Assembly: GCA_009840115.1 (NCBI GenBank)
Contig: VXOJ01000011.1
Location: 1-64,000 of the forward strand
DNA: 64,000 bases
From: Gemmatimonadales bacterium
GTDB lineage: Bacteria > Gemmatimonadota > Gemmatimonadetes > Palauibacterales > Palauibacteraceae
Direction: 5' to 3'
The notes below the pieces were generated by a model. The model was not told the origin of the DNA. It was given only the letters and a program-made list of their open reading frames with translations, and did no database searches. Both the position numbers and the translations under genes were made by a program. This document shows, one piece after another, positions 44,353 through 52,433 of this stretch (positions are counted from its first letter, which is position 1; each line of letters begins with the position of its first letter).

Positions 44353-44558
44353 CCCCTCCGCTTTCGGGAATCGCCCGTGGTTCCGCCGCGCCTCCGCACT
44401 CTCGGCAGCTCGCGGGTTTCCGGGACACGACACTAGATGCCCGTATGCGGCTCGGAGGGGCAAGTTCGGTCGCGATCTGGTTCACGCTCGTACGCCGCGT
44501 TAGCGTCCAGCAGGCGGGTTCCGCTTTCGGCCCGTTTTCTTCTGCTTCCGGAGGACCG

Positions 44559-45776
44559 ATGAAGGTTTCGCGGCGAGTTCGCGGCATCCCTGCCGCTCGG
44601 TGGCTCTTCCTGGCGATCATCCTGCCCTCGACGATCCTCGCGGGCGCGACGCGGTTCGCTCCGGCGCTGGCGGCGCAGGAGGCGCGCACACTCTCCTACG
44701 GCGAACCGGAGGAGGTCGGCATGTCCCGCGCCGTCCTCGAGGGCGCCCTCGGCCTGTACCACGAGGCGGTCGAGCGGGGAGACATCGTGGGCGCCGTCCT
44801 GCTGGTCGCCCGCAAGGGGAAGATCGTCCTCCACGAGGCGGTCGGCATGCGCGACAAGGAGCGCGGGCTGCCGATGGAGCGGAATTCGATGTTCCGCATG
44901 GCCTCCAACACGAAGCCCGTCGTAGCCACGGCGGTCGCGCAACTCGTCGAAGAGGGCAAGCTCTCCTACGACGACCTCGTGCGGGAGTACATCCCCGAGT
45001 GGGACAACTACCGCGCGGGGTTCATCACGGTCGGACACCTGCTGTCCCACAGCAGCGGGCTCCGGATCCCCACGCTCTTCCTGCAGCCGCTGGGCGAGAA
45101 CCCGACGCTGCGGAGCGAGTCGGCCCGCTTCGGCGCGATCGGCGCGGAGGTGACGCCGGGCGAGACGTACTCCTACAACAATCCGGGCTACAACACGCTC
45201 GGCGCGCTGGTCGAGATCGCCTCCGGCCAGTTGCTGGAGGACCGGCTCATGGAGACGGTGTACGGACCGCTCGGGATGGCGGACAGCTACAATCACCACG
45301 CCGAGCACCCGGTCGCCGGGAAGGTCGACCGCATGGGCGCCGTCTACTACCAGCGCGGCCCCGACGGCGACTGGATGCCGGGCGGCACGCCGGGAGGTCC
45401 GGTGGCCTTCCCGTTCGCGCGCGCCTCGGGCGGGATGATCTCGTCGGCGTGGGACTACGCGGTCTTCGGCCAGACCTTCCTGAACGGCGGCACCTATGAC
45501 GGCGCCCGGATCCTGACGCCGGAATCCGTCGAACTCATGACCTCGCCGAAGATCCACATCGCCGGCGAGGGGGACGAGGCGAGCTACTACGGATACGGCT
45601 GGCGGCTCGCCGACGGCACGTTCGGGCACGGAGGCTCGGACGGCACGAACGCGTGGCTCGACCCCGACCGCGAGATCATCGGTCTCGTGTTCACGCAGAC
45701 GCCGCGCGGCGACAACCGCGGCACCCGCCTGGAGCGCTTCCGCGAACTCGTGAACCTCTCGCTCGAGGGCAACTGA
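44559..45776 (+). CDS. Serine hydrolase of the beta-lactamase (class C/esterase) family
   Basis: A 405-residue exported enzyme (signal LFLAIILPSTILAGATR, then LAAQ). The catalytic triad motifs of the serine beta-lactamase-like fold are present: SxxK as SNTK, YxN as YNN in YSYNNPGYN, and HGG in FGHGGSDG. LLSHSSGLRIP is the usual esterase/beta-lactamase loop. Such proteins are peptidases, esterases or lactamases; no beta-lactamase activity can be claimed. ATG 44559 is preceded by GGAGGA at 44550-44555. It is divergent from the aminotransferase. Confidence 0.88.
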   Translation: MKVSRRVRGIPAARWLFLAIILPSTILAGATRFAPALAAQEARTLSYGEPEEVGMSRAVLEGALGLYHEAVERGDIVGAVLLVARKGKIVLHEAVGMRDKERGLPMERNSMFRMASNTKPVVATAVAQLVEEGKLSYDDLVREYIPEWDNYRAGFITVGHLLSHSSGLRIPTLFLQPLGENPTLRSESARFGAIGAEVTPGETYSYNNPGYNTLGALVEIASGQLLEDRLMETVYGPLGMADSYNHHAEHPVAGKVDRMGAVYYQRGPDGDWMPGGTPGGPVAFPFARASGGMISSAWDYAVFGQTFLNGGTYDGARILTPESVELMTSPKIHIAGEGDEASYYGYGWRLADGTFGHGGSDGTNAWLDPDREIIGLVFTQTPRGDNRGTRLERFRELVNLSLEGN

Positions 45777-45788
45777 CGGCGCGGAGAC

Positions 45789-46598
45789 TCAGGCGGACGA
45801 CCGGCGGCGGAGCCATTCGACGGTCAGCAGCAGCGCGAGGGCAAACACGACGAGGAAGGTGGCCACGGCGAGGATCGCCGGGCTGATCTGTTCGCGGATG
45901 CCCGCCCACATCTGCCGCGGGATCGTCCTCTGTTCCAGTCCGCCCATGAAGAGGACGACGACGACCTCGTCGAACGACGTGGCGAAGGCGAACAGAGCCC
46001 CGGAGATCACGCCGGGCGCGATGAGCGGCAATTGCACCGTCCGGAAGATGCGCACCGGCCCCGCGCCGAGACTGGCCGCGGCCCTCGTCAGGTTGCGGTC
46101 GAAGGCCGACAGCGTGGCGACCACGGTGATCACGACGAAGGGCAGGCCCAGCGTCGCGTGGGCCAGGATCAGCCCCAGGTGCGTCTGGGCCAGTCCGAGG
46201 TTCGTGTAGAAGAAGAACATCCCCGCCGCCGAGATGATGACCGGCGTCACCATGGGCGAGATCAGGAGGCCGGTGATGAAGCGGCGTGCCGGCATGGCGG
46301 GGCTCGACAGCCCGAGCGCGGCCAGCGTCCCGAGCGCCGTCGCGAGCAGGGTGGCGGAGACGCCGATGACCAGGCTGTTCACGAGACCGCGTGTCCACGC
46401 CTCGTTCTCGACGATCTCGCGGTACCAGCGCAGCGACCACGCCTCGGGATCGAAGCGGAGCATGCCCTCGGTGAAGGTGAAGTAGGGTTCCGCGTTGAAG
46501 CTGAGTGGCACGATCACGATGATCGGCGCCACGAGAAAGATGAAGACGCAGGTGCAGAAGGCGAGGTAGCCGACGCGGCCGACGCGGGCCCCGGTCAT
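45789..46598 (-). CDS. potC: ABC transporter permease, PotC-like (spermidine/putrescine family)
   Basis: A 269-residue inner-membrane protein with six helices and the cytoplasmic EAA loop as AAASLGAGPVRIFRTVQLPL. It is the second permease of the operon 51197 to 45789. ATG 46598 overlaps the stop of the upstream permease by four bases (ATGA). It resembles PotC/YdcV-type subunits, so a polyamine or related small solute is the likely substrate, but this is family inference. Confidence 0.85.
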   Translation of the reverse strand: MTGARVGRVGYLAFCTCVFIFLVAPIIVIVPLSFNAEPYFTFTEGMLRFDPEAWSLRWYREIVENEAWTRGLVNSLVIGVSATLLATALGTLAALGLSSPAMPARRFITGLLISPMVTPVIISAAGMFFFYTNLGLAQTHLGLILAHATLGLPFVVITVVATLSAFDRNLTRAAASLGAGPVRIFRTVQLPLIAPGVISGALFAFATSFDEVVVVLFMGGLEQRTIPRQMWAGIREQISPAILAVATFLVVFALALLLTVEWLRRRSSA

Positions 46599-47824
46599 GA
46601 GCCCAGGCTCATGCGCTCGACGCCCACCAGCCGGTCGTAGAGCAGGTAGAGGACGAGCACGCCCACCAGCAGAAGCGCGCCGAGCGCCGCCGCGAGTCCC
46701 CAGTTGAGCGACGTCTGCATGTGGTAGGCGACCATGTTCGAGATCAGCTGGCCGCTGCTCCCGCCGACGAGCGCCGGCGTGATGTAGTAGCCGATCGCGA
46801 GGATGAAGACGAGGAGCGAGCCCGCGCCCACGCCCGGCAGCGTCTGCGGCCAGTAGACGCGGCGAAACGCCTGCGCGGGCGTGGCGCCCATCGAGGCGGC
46901 GGCCCGCATGTGCAGGGGCGGAATGGACCGCATGACCGAGTACAGGGGCAGCACCATGAACGGCAGCAGAACGTGCGTCATGGCGACGAGCGTGCCGGTC
47001 ATGTTGTAGACCATCGAGAGCCGGCCGTCGTCCCCAATGAGGCCGATCGCCACCAGCAGGTCGTTGATCACCCCCTGTGTCTGGAGCAGGACGATCCACG
47101 AGGTGGTCCGCACCAGGAGCGAGGTCCAGAAGGGGACGAGCACGAGAGCGAGGAGAAGGCCGGCCCGGCGCGGCCGCGCGTGCGCGATGAGGTGTGCGAT
47201 CGGATAGCCGAGGACGAGGCAGAAGACGGTGATCGCGAGGCTCACGAGCAGCGTGCGCCACAGGAGCGGCAGGTAGATGCGCCGCTCCTCGGGCTGCCGC
47301 GCGACGGAACCGTCCGCCAGCCGCTGCATGTCCAGCGCGTTCAGGTAGTGGCGGGCCGTGAAGCGCTCGCCGGCCGCGCGGACCGCGTGCCAGGTTCCCG
47401 GGTCGACCCAGGCGGAATCGATGGCGGCCATGGCTTCGCGCCACGGACCCTCGGTCACCTCCCGAAGGTCCCGGCCCGTCCGCGTGAACACGCCCCGCAG
47501 CCCGCTCTGGAGCCGGTTTGCCCGGCTGGCCACCTGTCCCAGCGTCCTCGCCTCTCGCGCCGCCCCGATTTCCCGTGCCGCCGCCTCATACGCCGCCTCC
47601 GGGGGGAGCCCTTCGCCGTCCCACCCGCGCAGGGCCGTGAGCGTCGCGGGCAGGGCGTCCGCCACGACCGGATCGTAGACGCTCCGCAACAGCATCGTCC
47701 CCAGCGGCGCGAGGAACGTGACGCCCAGGAAGATGAGGAGAGGCAAGACGAGCCCCATCGCCCGAAGCCGGTCGCGGTATCCCGGTCCGACCCCCGCGAC
47801 CCCGCGTCGCCGGCGTGCCCTCAT
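46595..47824 (-). CDS. potB: ABC transporter permease, PotB-like, with large periplasmic insertion
   Basis: A 409-residue permease, about 110 residues longer than typical PotB. The extra part, rich in charged helices, sits between helix 1 (LVLPLLIFLGVTFLAPLG) and the core helices beginning LLWRTLLVSLAITVFCLVLG, and should face the periplasm. The EAA loop is AAASMGATPAQAFRRVYWPQ. It forms the membrane channel with the PotC-like protein. It starts five bases after the second binding-protein gene ends. The insertion may contact the binding proteins; this is inference. Confidence 0.85.
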   Translation of the reverse strand: MRARRRRGVAGVGPGYRDRLRAMGLVLPLLIFLGVTFLAPLGTMLLRSVYDPVVADALPATLTALRGWDGEGLPPEAAYEAAAREIGAAREARTLGQVASRANRLQSGLRGVFTRTGRDLREVTEGPWREAMAAIDSAWVDPGTWHAVRAAGERFTARHYLNALDMQRLADGSVARQPEERRIYLPLLWRTLLVSLAITVFCLVLGYPIAHLIAHARPRRAGLLLALVLVPFWTSLLVRTTSWIVLLQTQGVINDLLVAIGLIGDDGRLSMVYNMTGTLVAMTHVLLPFMVLPLYSVMRSIPPLHMRAAASMGATPAQAFRRVYWPQTLPGVGAGSLLVFILAIGYYITPALVGGSSGQLISNMVAYHMQTSLNWGLAAALGALLLVGVLVLYLLYDRLVGVERMSLGS

Positions 47825-47828
47825 CCCG

Positions 47829-48932
47829 TCAGCGCGCCAGCCAGGCGCTGAAACGCTCGTTCAGCTCATCCTGGTGGTCCACCCACCAGGCCCAGTCCCT
47901 CCAGAGCGCTCCGGTCATGTTGGAGGGATGCGTGGGCAGGTGCGGCCCCATCTCCACACCCGTCTCCAGGTGGGTCGTGATCAACGGCGCGGCCGAGGCC
48001 CGGGCGGGGCCGTACGAGATTCGGCGGCCGAGCGCCGCGAGCGCCTCGGCGGTACTGGCGAAGGTGACGAGGCGCATCGCCGCCTCCAGCCGCGGCGTGC
48101 CGGCGACGATGGCCAGTTGGTTGATGTCCAGGAGTTGCCCGTCCCACACGATCTCGAACGGCTGGTCCTCCAGCACCTGGGCGTTGAAGATGCGTCCGTT
48201 GTAGGCCGTGCTCATCACGACCTCGCCGTCGGCCAGCATCTGAGGCGGCTGGGCGCCCGCCTCCCACCACACGACGTGATCCTTGATCGTGTCGAGCTTG
48301 CGGAACGCCCGCTCCAGGCCCTCCGGCGTGTCGAGCAGGGCGTACACTTCCTCCGCCGGCACGCCGTCCGCCATGAGGGCGACTTCGAGGTTGTACATGG
48401 GAACACGGCGCATCCCGCGGCGCCCGGGGAACCTCTCGAGATCGAAGAAATCGGCAACCGTCTCCGGTCTTGCGCCCTGGAAACGGCTCGCATCGAAGGC
48501 GTAGATCGTGGACCAGACGACGACCCCGGCCCCACAGTCGGAAAGCGTCCCGGACACGAAGTCCTCCGCCGCCGGCGTCCCGTCCGCGCCGGGGGGCAGC
48601 ATCTCCGCATCGATATACTCCAGCAGCCCCTCGTCGCAGGCGAGCATGACGTCCGACGTGTTGAGATCCACGACGTCCCAGTGGATGTTGCCCACTTCCA
48701 CCTGGGCGCGGATCTGCGCCAGAGCGCCGGTGAAGTCCTCGACTTCCACCCGGATCCCGGTGGCGGCGGTGAACGGTTCGAACCACGCCTCCGTGCTCGC
48801 CTTCTGGTACGAGCCACCGTAGGAGACGGCCGTAATCGACTGGGCCGCGGCCTGCCCGGCGAAACACGCGGCGATCAGGGCCGCATACGCAGACGCCCTC
48901 GCCGAGGCGGTCGCGGCGCCGTCAGTTCGCAC
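47829..48932 (-). CDS. Polyamine-type ABC periplasmic substrate-binding protein, soluble copy
   Basis: A 367-residue PotD/PotF-like binding protein with a cleavable signal (LIAACFAGQAAAQS) that lacks a lipobox. Motifs AVSYGGSYQKASTEAWFEPF, IHWDVVDLNTSDV and FFDLERFPGRRGMRRVP are shared with the neighbouring paralog. The GTG at 48932 lies inside the 3' end of the preceding gene (11-base overlap). It delivers solute to the permeases. Sequence and the block WWEAGAQPPQMLADGEVVMS indicate recent duplication. Confidence 0.88.
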   Translation of the reverse strand: MRTDGAATASARASAYAALIAACFAGQAAAQSITAVSYGGSYQKASTEAWFEPFTAATGIRVEVEDFTGALAQIRAQVEVGNIHWDVVDLNTSDVMLACDEGLLEYIDAEMLPPGADGTPAAEDFVSGTLSDCGAGVVVWSTIYAFDASRFQGARPETVADFFDLERFPGRRGMRRVPMYNLEVALMADGVPAEEVYALLDTPEGLERAFRKLDTIKDHVVWWEAGAQPPQMLADGEVVMSTAYNGRIFNAQVLEDQPFEIVWDGQLLDINQLAIVAGTPRLEAAMRLVTFASTAEALAALGRRISYGPARASAAPLITTHLETGVEMGPHLPTHPSNMTGALWRDWAWWVDHQDELNERFSAWLAR

Positions 48933-50052
48933 GGGTCAGCCAGGCGCTGAAGCGCTCGTTCAGCTCGTCCTGATTGTCCACCCAGAATTCCCAGTCGTTC
49001 CGCAGGGCGCGCGCGGCGTTCTCGGCGCTTGTGGGCATATGGGGCGCCATTTCGACGCCGGTCGCCAGGTGCGTGGTAACGAGCGGTTCTCCCGACCGGC
49101 GGGCCGGACCGTAGGAGATCCGGCGGGCGACGGCGGCCAGCGATTCTCCCGTCGTCGCGAAACGGAGGAAGCGGAGCGCGTCTTCCAGCCTCGGCGTCCC
49201 CGCCACGATGCTCAACTGACCGTAGTCGAGCAGTTGGCCGTCCCACACGATGACGAACGGCTGCTCCTCGAGCACCTGTGCATTGAAGATGCGGCCGTTG
49301 TAGGCGGTGCTCATCACGACTTCGCCGTCCGCGAGCATCTGGGGCGGCTGGGCGCCCGCCTCCCACCAGATGACCTGGTCCGCGATCGTATCCAGCTTGT
49401 CGAAGGCCCGGTCCAGCCCTTCCGGAGTGCGCAGAACGGCGTACACCTCGTCGAGCGGCACACCGTCCGCGATGAGCGCGAACTCGAGGTTCACCTGCGG
49501 CACGCGACGCATGCCGCGGCGCCCGGGGAACCTCTCCAGATCGAAGAAATCCGCCATCGTCGCCGGCTTCTCATCCGGGAAGAGGTCAGCGTTGTACGCG
49601 TAGACGGTGGAATAGAACAGCATGCCGGCCCCGCACGGGCCCTGCATCTCCGGATAGAAGTCGTCCCTCGCGGGCGTCCCGTCGGGGGCGGGCGGCAGCA
49701 TGTCGAGGTCGATCGTCTCCAGCAGGCCCTCGTCGCAACCTCGCATCGCATCGGCCATCTCGAGATCGACGACATCCCAGTGGACCGCTCCGACGTCGAC
49801 CTGCGCCCGTATCTGGGCGAGGCCGCCGTTGTAGTCCTCCATGTCGACCCGAATCCCGGTCTCATCCATGAACGGGACCTGGATGGCTCCGCGATACGCC
49901 CGACCGTAGGAGCCTCCCCAGGAAACGGCCGTGATCGCCGGACCCTCCGGCGCCTGCGGCCCGCACCCGAGCGTGAACGCCGCCGCGACCGCGAGGATGA
50001 CGAGCGTTACGTTTCGCGAAGCGTGGACCATGGATCTCACTTTCATGTTCAT
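48922..50052 (-). CDS. Polyamine-type ABC substrate-binding protein, lipid-anchored copy
   Basis: A 376-residue PotD-like protein with a lipobox (AAFTLGC, about residue 30), so it should be tethered to the membrane, unlike its soluble twin downstream. Shared motifs are AVSWGGSYGRAYRGAIQVPF, FFDLERFPGRRGMRRVP and STAYNGRIFNAQVLEEQPF. ATG 50052 overlaps the ATPase stop by four bases and follows GGAG. Two binding proteins on one permease suggest different affinities or ligands. Confidence 0.88.
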   Translation of the reverse strand: MNMKVRSMVHASRNVTLVILAVAAAFTLGCGPQAPEGPAITAVSWGGSYGRAYRGAIQVPFMDETGIRVDMEDYNGGLAQIRAQVDVGAVHWDVVDLEMADAMRGCDEGLLETIDLDMLPPAPDGTPARDDFYPEMQGPCGAGMLFYSTVYAYNADLFPDEKPATMADFFDLERFPGRRGMRRVPQVNLEFALIADGVPLDEVYAVLRTPEGLDRAFDKLDTIADQVIWWEAGAQPPQMLADGEVVMSTAYNGRIFNAQVLEEQPFVIVWDGQLLDYGQLSIVAGTPRLEDALRFLRFATTGESLAAVARRISYGPARRSGEPLVTTHLATGVEMAPHMPTSAENAARALRNDWEFWVDNQDELNERFSAWLTRAN

Positions 50053-51197
50053 GCGTTTCTCCGAGCCTCCTCTTCCCCTTCGAAGTCCAGCGCGCGGCAG
50101 TCGTTGACGGTCCAGCCGATGCGGACGGCGTCGCCCACCATCATGGCGCCGTGGCCCACGATGTTCGGGATCTTGGCCACGACATCCCGGTGCCCGCAGG
50201 CGGACAGCCGGACGCGCAGGTGGTCGCCGAGAAACGTCATGTCCTCGATGACGGCCCCGACCTCGTTGTGGTACAGACCGTCCTCGGGCTTGATCGCGAT
50301 CCGTTCGGGGCGAATCGAGAGCGTGACCATGTCGCCGACCCCGCACGGGGCGATCCGGAAGGCGCGGATCCGCTCGCCCCCCACGTCCACTTCGCACAGG
50401 TCATCCTCGACGAGCGCCACCCGGCCGTGGAGCCGGTTGTTCTCGCCGATGAAGCGGGCGACGAACGCGCGTTCGGGCTCCTCGTAGAGCCCCTCCGCCC
50501 CGGCGATCTGCTCGATCCGGCCGCCGTTGAGGACGGCGATCCGATCCGACATCACCATCGCCTCCTGCTGGTCGTGCGTGACGTAGACGACGGTCACGCC
50601 CAGCCTCTGGTGGATGGAGCGGATCTCGTACTGCATTTCCTCGCGCAGGCTGCGGTCCAGGGCGCCGAGCGGCTCGTCCATCAGCACGAGGTCGGGTTCG
50701 AACACGAGGGCCCGCGCGATGGCCACGCGCTGCTGCTGGCCGCCGGACAGCTGGCCGGGGCGCCGGTCCTCGAGGCCGCCGAGGCGGACGAGGTCGAGCG
50801 CGCGCTCGACGCGCTCGCGGCGCCGTTCCTCGGCGATGCCTCGCACTTCCAGCGGAAACGCGAGGTTCGCGCCCACGGTCATGTGCGGAAAGAGCGCGTA
50901 GTTCTGGAACACCATCCCGATCCCGCGCTTGCGCGGCGGAAGGTCCTGGACGGAGCGCCCGCCGATGCGGATCGCGCCGGACGTCGCGGTCTGAAAACCC
51001 GCGAGCATCATCAGGATGGTCGTCTTCCCCGAACCCGAAGGACCGAGCAGGGTCACGAACTCGCCCTTGCCGATGGCGAGGTTCAGGTCGTCCACCACCA
51101 GCGTGCGGCCGTCGTAACTCTTGCTCACGCCCTCGAACTCGACGTGCGCGGCCTGGCTGCGACGGTCGCTCTCCGCGCCGTTGGGACCCGCGATCAT
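50049..51197 (-). CDS. potA: ABC transporter ATPase, PotA-like
   Basis: A 382-residue ATPase of the spermidine/putrescine/iron importer group. Walker A is GPSGSGKTT, the signature [15 protein letters not shown], Walker [13 protein letters not shown], and the switch His is in VTHDQQEAM. The C-terminal 120 residues form the TOBE regulatory domain ([32 protein letters not shown]). It energises uptake through the PotB/PotC-like pair. It is the first gene of the operon; ATG 51197 lies downstream of a pair of 21-bp repeats. Confidence 0.9.
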   Translation of the reverse strand: MIAGPNGAESDRRSQAAHVEFEGVSKSYDGRTLVVDDLNLAIGKGEFVTLLGPSGSGKTTILMMLAGFQTATSGAIRIGGRSVQDLPPRKRGIGMVFQNYALFPHMTVGANLAFPLEVRGIAEERRRERVERALDLVRLGGLEDRRPGQLSGGQQQRVAIARALVFEPDLVLMDEPLGALDRSLREEMQYEIRSIHQRLGVTVVYVTHDQQEAMVMSDRIAVLNGGRIEQIAGAEGLYEEPERAFVARFIGENNRLHGRVALVEDDLCEVDVGGERIRAFRIAPCGVGDMVTLSIRPERIAIKPEDGLYHNEVGAVIEDMTFLGDHLRVRLSACGHRDVVAKIPNIVGHGAMMVGDAVRIGWTVNDCRALDFEGEEEARRNA

Positions 51198-51222
51198 CTG
51201 GCGATTCTGCCTTGTTGTTCGG

Positions 51223-51264
51223 AATATGAAATGGTGATCGACCAATATGGGATGGTGATCGGTC
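51223..51264. repeat. Two adjacent 21-bp direct repeats ahead of the importer operon
   Basis: AATATGAAATGGTGATCGAC(C) at 51223-51243 is followed at once by AATATGGGATGGTGATCGGT(C) at 51244-51264; 17 of 21 positions agree. A 21-base period places both on the same face of the helix. It lies in the divergent gap between the ATPase gene and the DUF3500 gene, where a regulator could bind. Confidence 0.6.
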
Positions 51265-51348
51265 CCGGTTGAGGTCGACCAACTTGAAGGTGGCGGCGCC
51301 AATCCGCGAGTGCGCGCGGCCGAGGCTGTCTTGAGCGGAGGAGGAACG

Positions 51349-52392
51349 ATGAAGATCAGGAATCGGACAGCGGGACGGGTGACGTGGGCAACCTGCCTGC
51401 TCGTTCCCGTGGCCGCGTTCGCGCTGGCGACCGGAGGAGCGCCGGACGCGAAGGTGGATTCGGCCTCCGCCGCACAGGCCTTCATCTCCCTGCTCGACGA
51501 GGCGGGACGGGAGAAGGCGCTCTTCTCCCTGGAGGACGAGGAGCGGTTCAACTGGCACTTCGTCCCGAGGGCCCGGAACGGACTGCCGCTCGCCGACATG
51601 ACGACCGCGCAGCGCGGCGCCGCGCACGATCTCCTTCAGGCCGCCATGAGCAGCCAGGGCTTTCTGAAGGCCAGCGCGATCATCGAACTGGAGCGCATCC
51701 TCGGACTCCTGGAAGGACGGCCCGAGCGCCGGGACCCGGAGAACTACTACGTCGCGATCTTCGGCGACCCGTCGGGGGACGGTCCGTGGGCGTGGCGGTT
51801 CGAGGGACATCACCTCTCCCTCAACTTCTCATCGCCCTCGGGTTTGCTCACGGTGACGGGACCCGCGTTCATGGGCGCGAATCCGGCCCGGGTGCCATCG
51901 GGCCCGAAGGCGGGCTGGCGGCCGCTGGGGCGGGAGGAAGATCTGGCCCGCGCGCTCATGCGGAGCTTCACGCCGGAGCAGCGCGAGCGGGCGACCATCG
52001 CGACCGAGGCCCCCAGCGACATCCTCACCGGGAACGACCGCGAGGCCCGGCTCGACGCGTTCGAGGGCCTTCCCGCCGATGCCATGACGGCCGAGCAGCG
52101 CGCGGTCCTGTTCGAGATCGTGCAGGAATACGCGGGGAATGCGACGACGGGCGCCGACTGGATGGCGCGGGTCGAGAACGAGATTCCGGCGAGCGACATC
52201 CACTTCGCCTGGGCGGGACCGCTCGAACCCGGCGAGGGACACTACTACCGGGTCCATGCGCCGGTCTTCCTCATCGAGTACGACAACACGCAGAACGACG
52301 CGAACCATGTCCACTCGGTGTGGCGGGATCTGGAGAACGATTTCGGGGGCGACGCGCTCGCGCGCCACTACGAGGAGTCCGACCACCACTGA
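51349..52392 (+). CDS. DUF3500 family exported protein
   Basis: A 347-residue exported protein. Family-typical segments include FNWHFVPRARNGLPLADMTT, GFLKASAIIELERIL, WAWRFEGHHLSLNFSSPSG, GPAFMGANPARV and FLIEYDNTQNDANHVHSVWR. DUF3500 proteins have no established activity. ATG 51349 follows GGAGGA. It is divergent from the importer operon and converges on the TolC-type gene. Confidence 0.85.
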   Translation: MKIRNRTAGRVTWATCLLVPVAAFALATGGAPDAKVDSASAAQAFISLLDEAGREKALFSLEDEERFNWHFVPRARNGLPLADMTTAQRGAAHDLLQAAMSSQGFLKASAIIELERILGLLEGRPERRDPENYYVAIFGDPSGDGPWAWRFEGHHLSLNFSSPSGLLTVTGPAFMGANPARVPSGPKAGWRPLGREEDLARALMRSFTPEQRERATIATEAPSDILTGNDREARLDAFEGLPADAMTAEQRAVLFEIVQEYAGNATTGADWMARVENEIPASDIHFAWAGPLEPGEGHYYRVHAPVFLIEYDNTQNDANHVHSVWRDLENDFGGDALARHYEESDHH

Positions 52393-52407
52393 CGGGGCGC
52401 GGCGGAC

Positions 52408-52428
52408 CCGGCCCCGCCAGGGGGCCGG
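52408..52428. terminator. Short GC-rich hairpin between convergent genes
   Basis: CCGGCCCC (52408-52415) and GGGGCCGG (52421-52428) form a perfect 8-bp stem with a 5-base loop, in the 41-base gap between the DUF3500 stop and the stop of the minus-strand TolC-type gene. There is no T-run. The symmetry suits a bidirectional terminator. Confidence 0.5.
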
Positions 52429-52433
52429 CGTAA

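Noticed and set aside
44559..45776. A beta-lactamase resistance gene
   Set aside because: The SxxK/YxN/HGG motifs are shared by esterases and peptidases of the same fold; nothing specific to lactam hydrolysis is visible.
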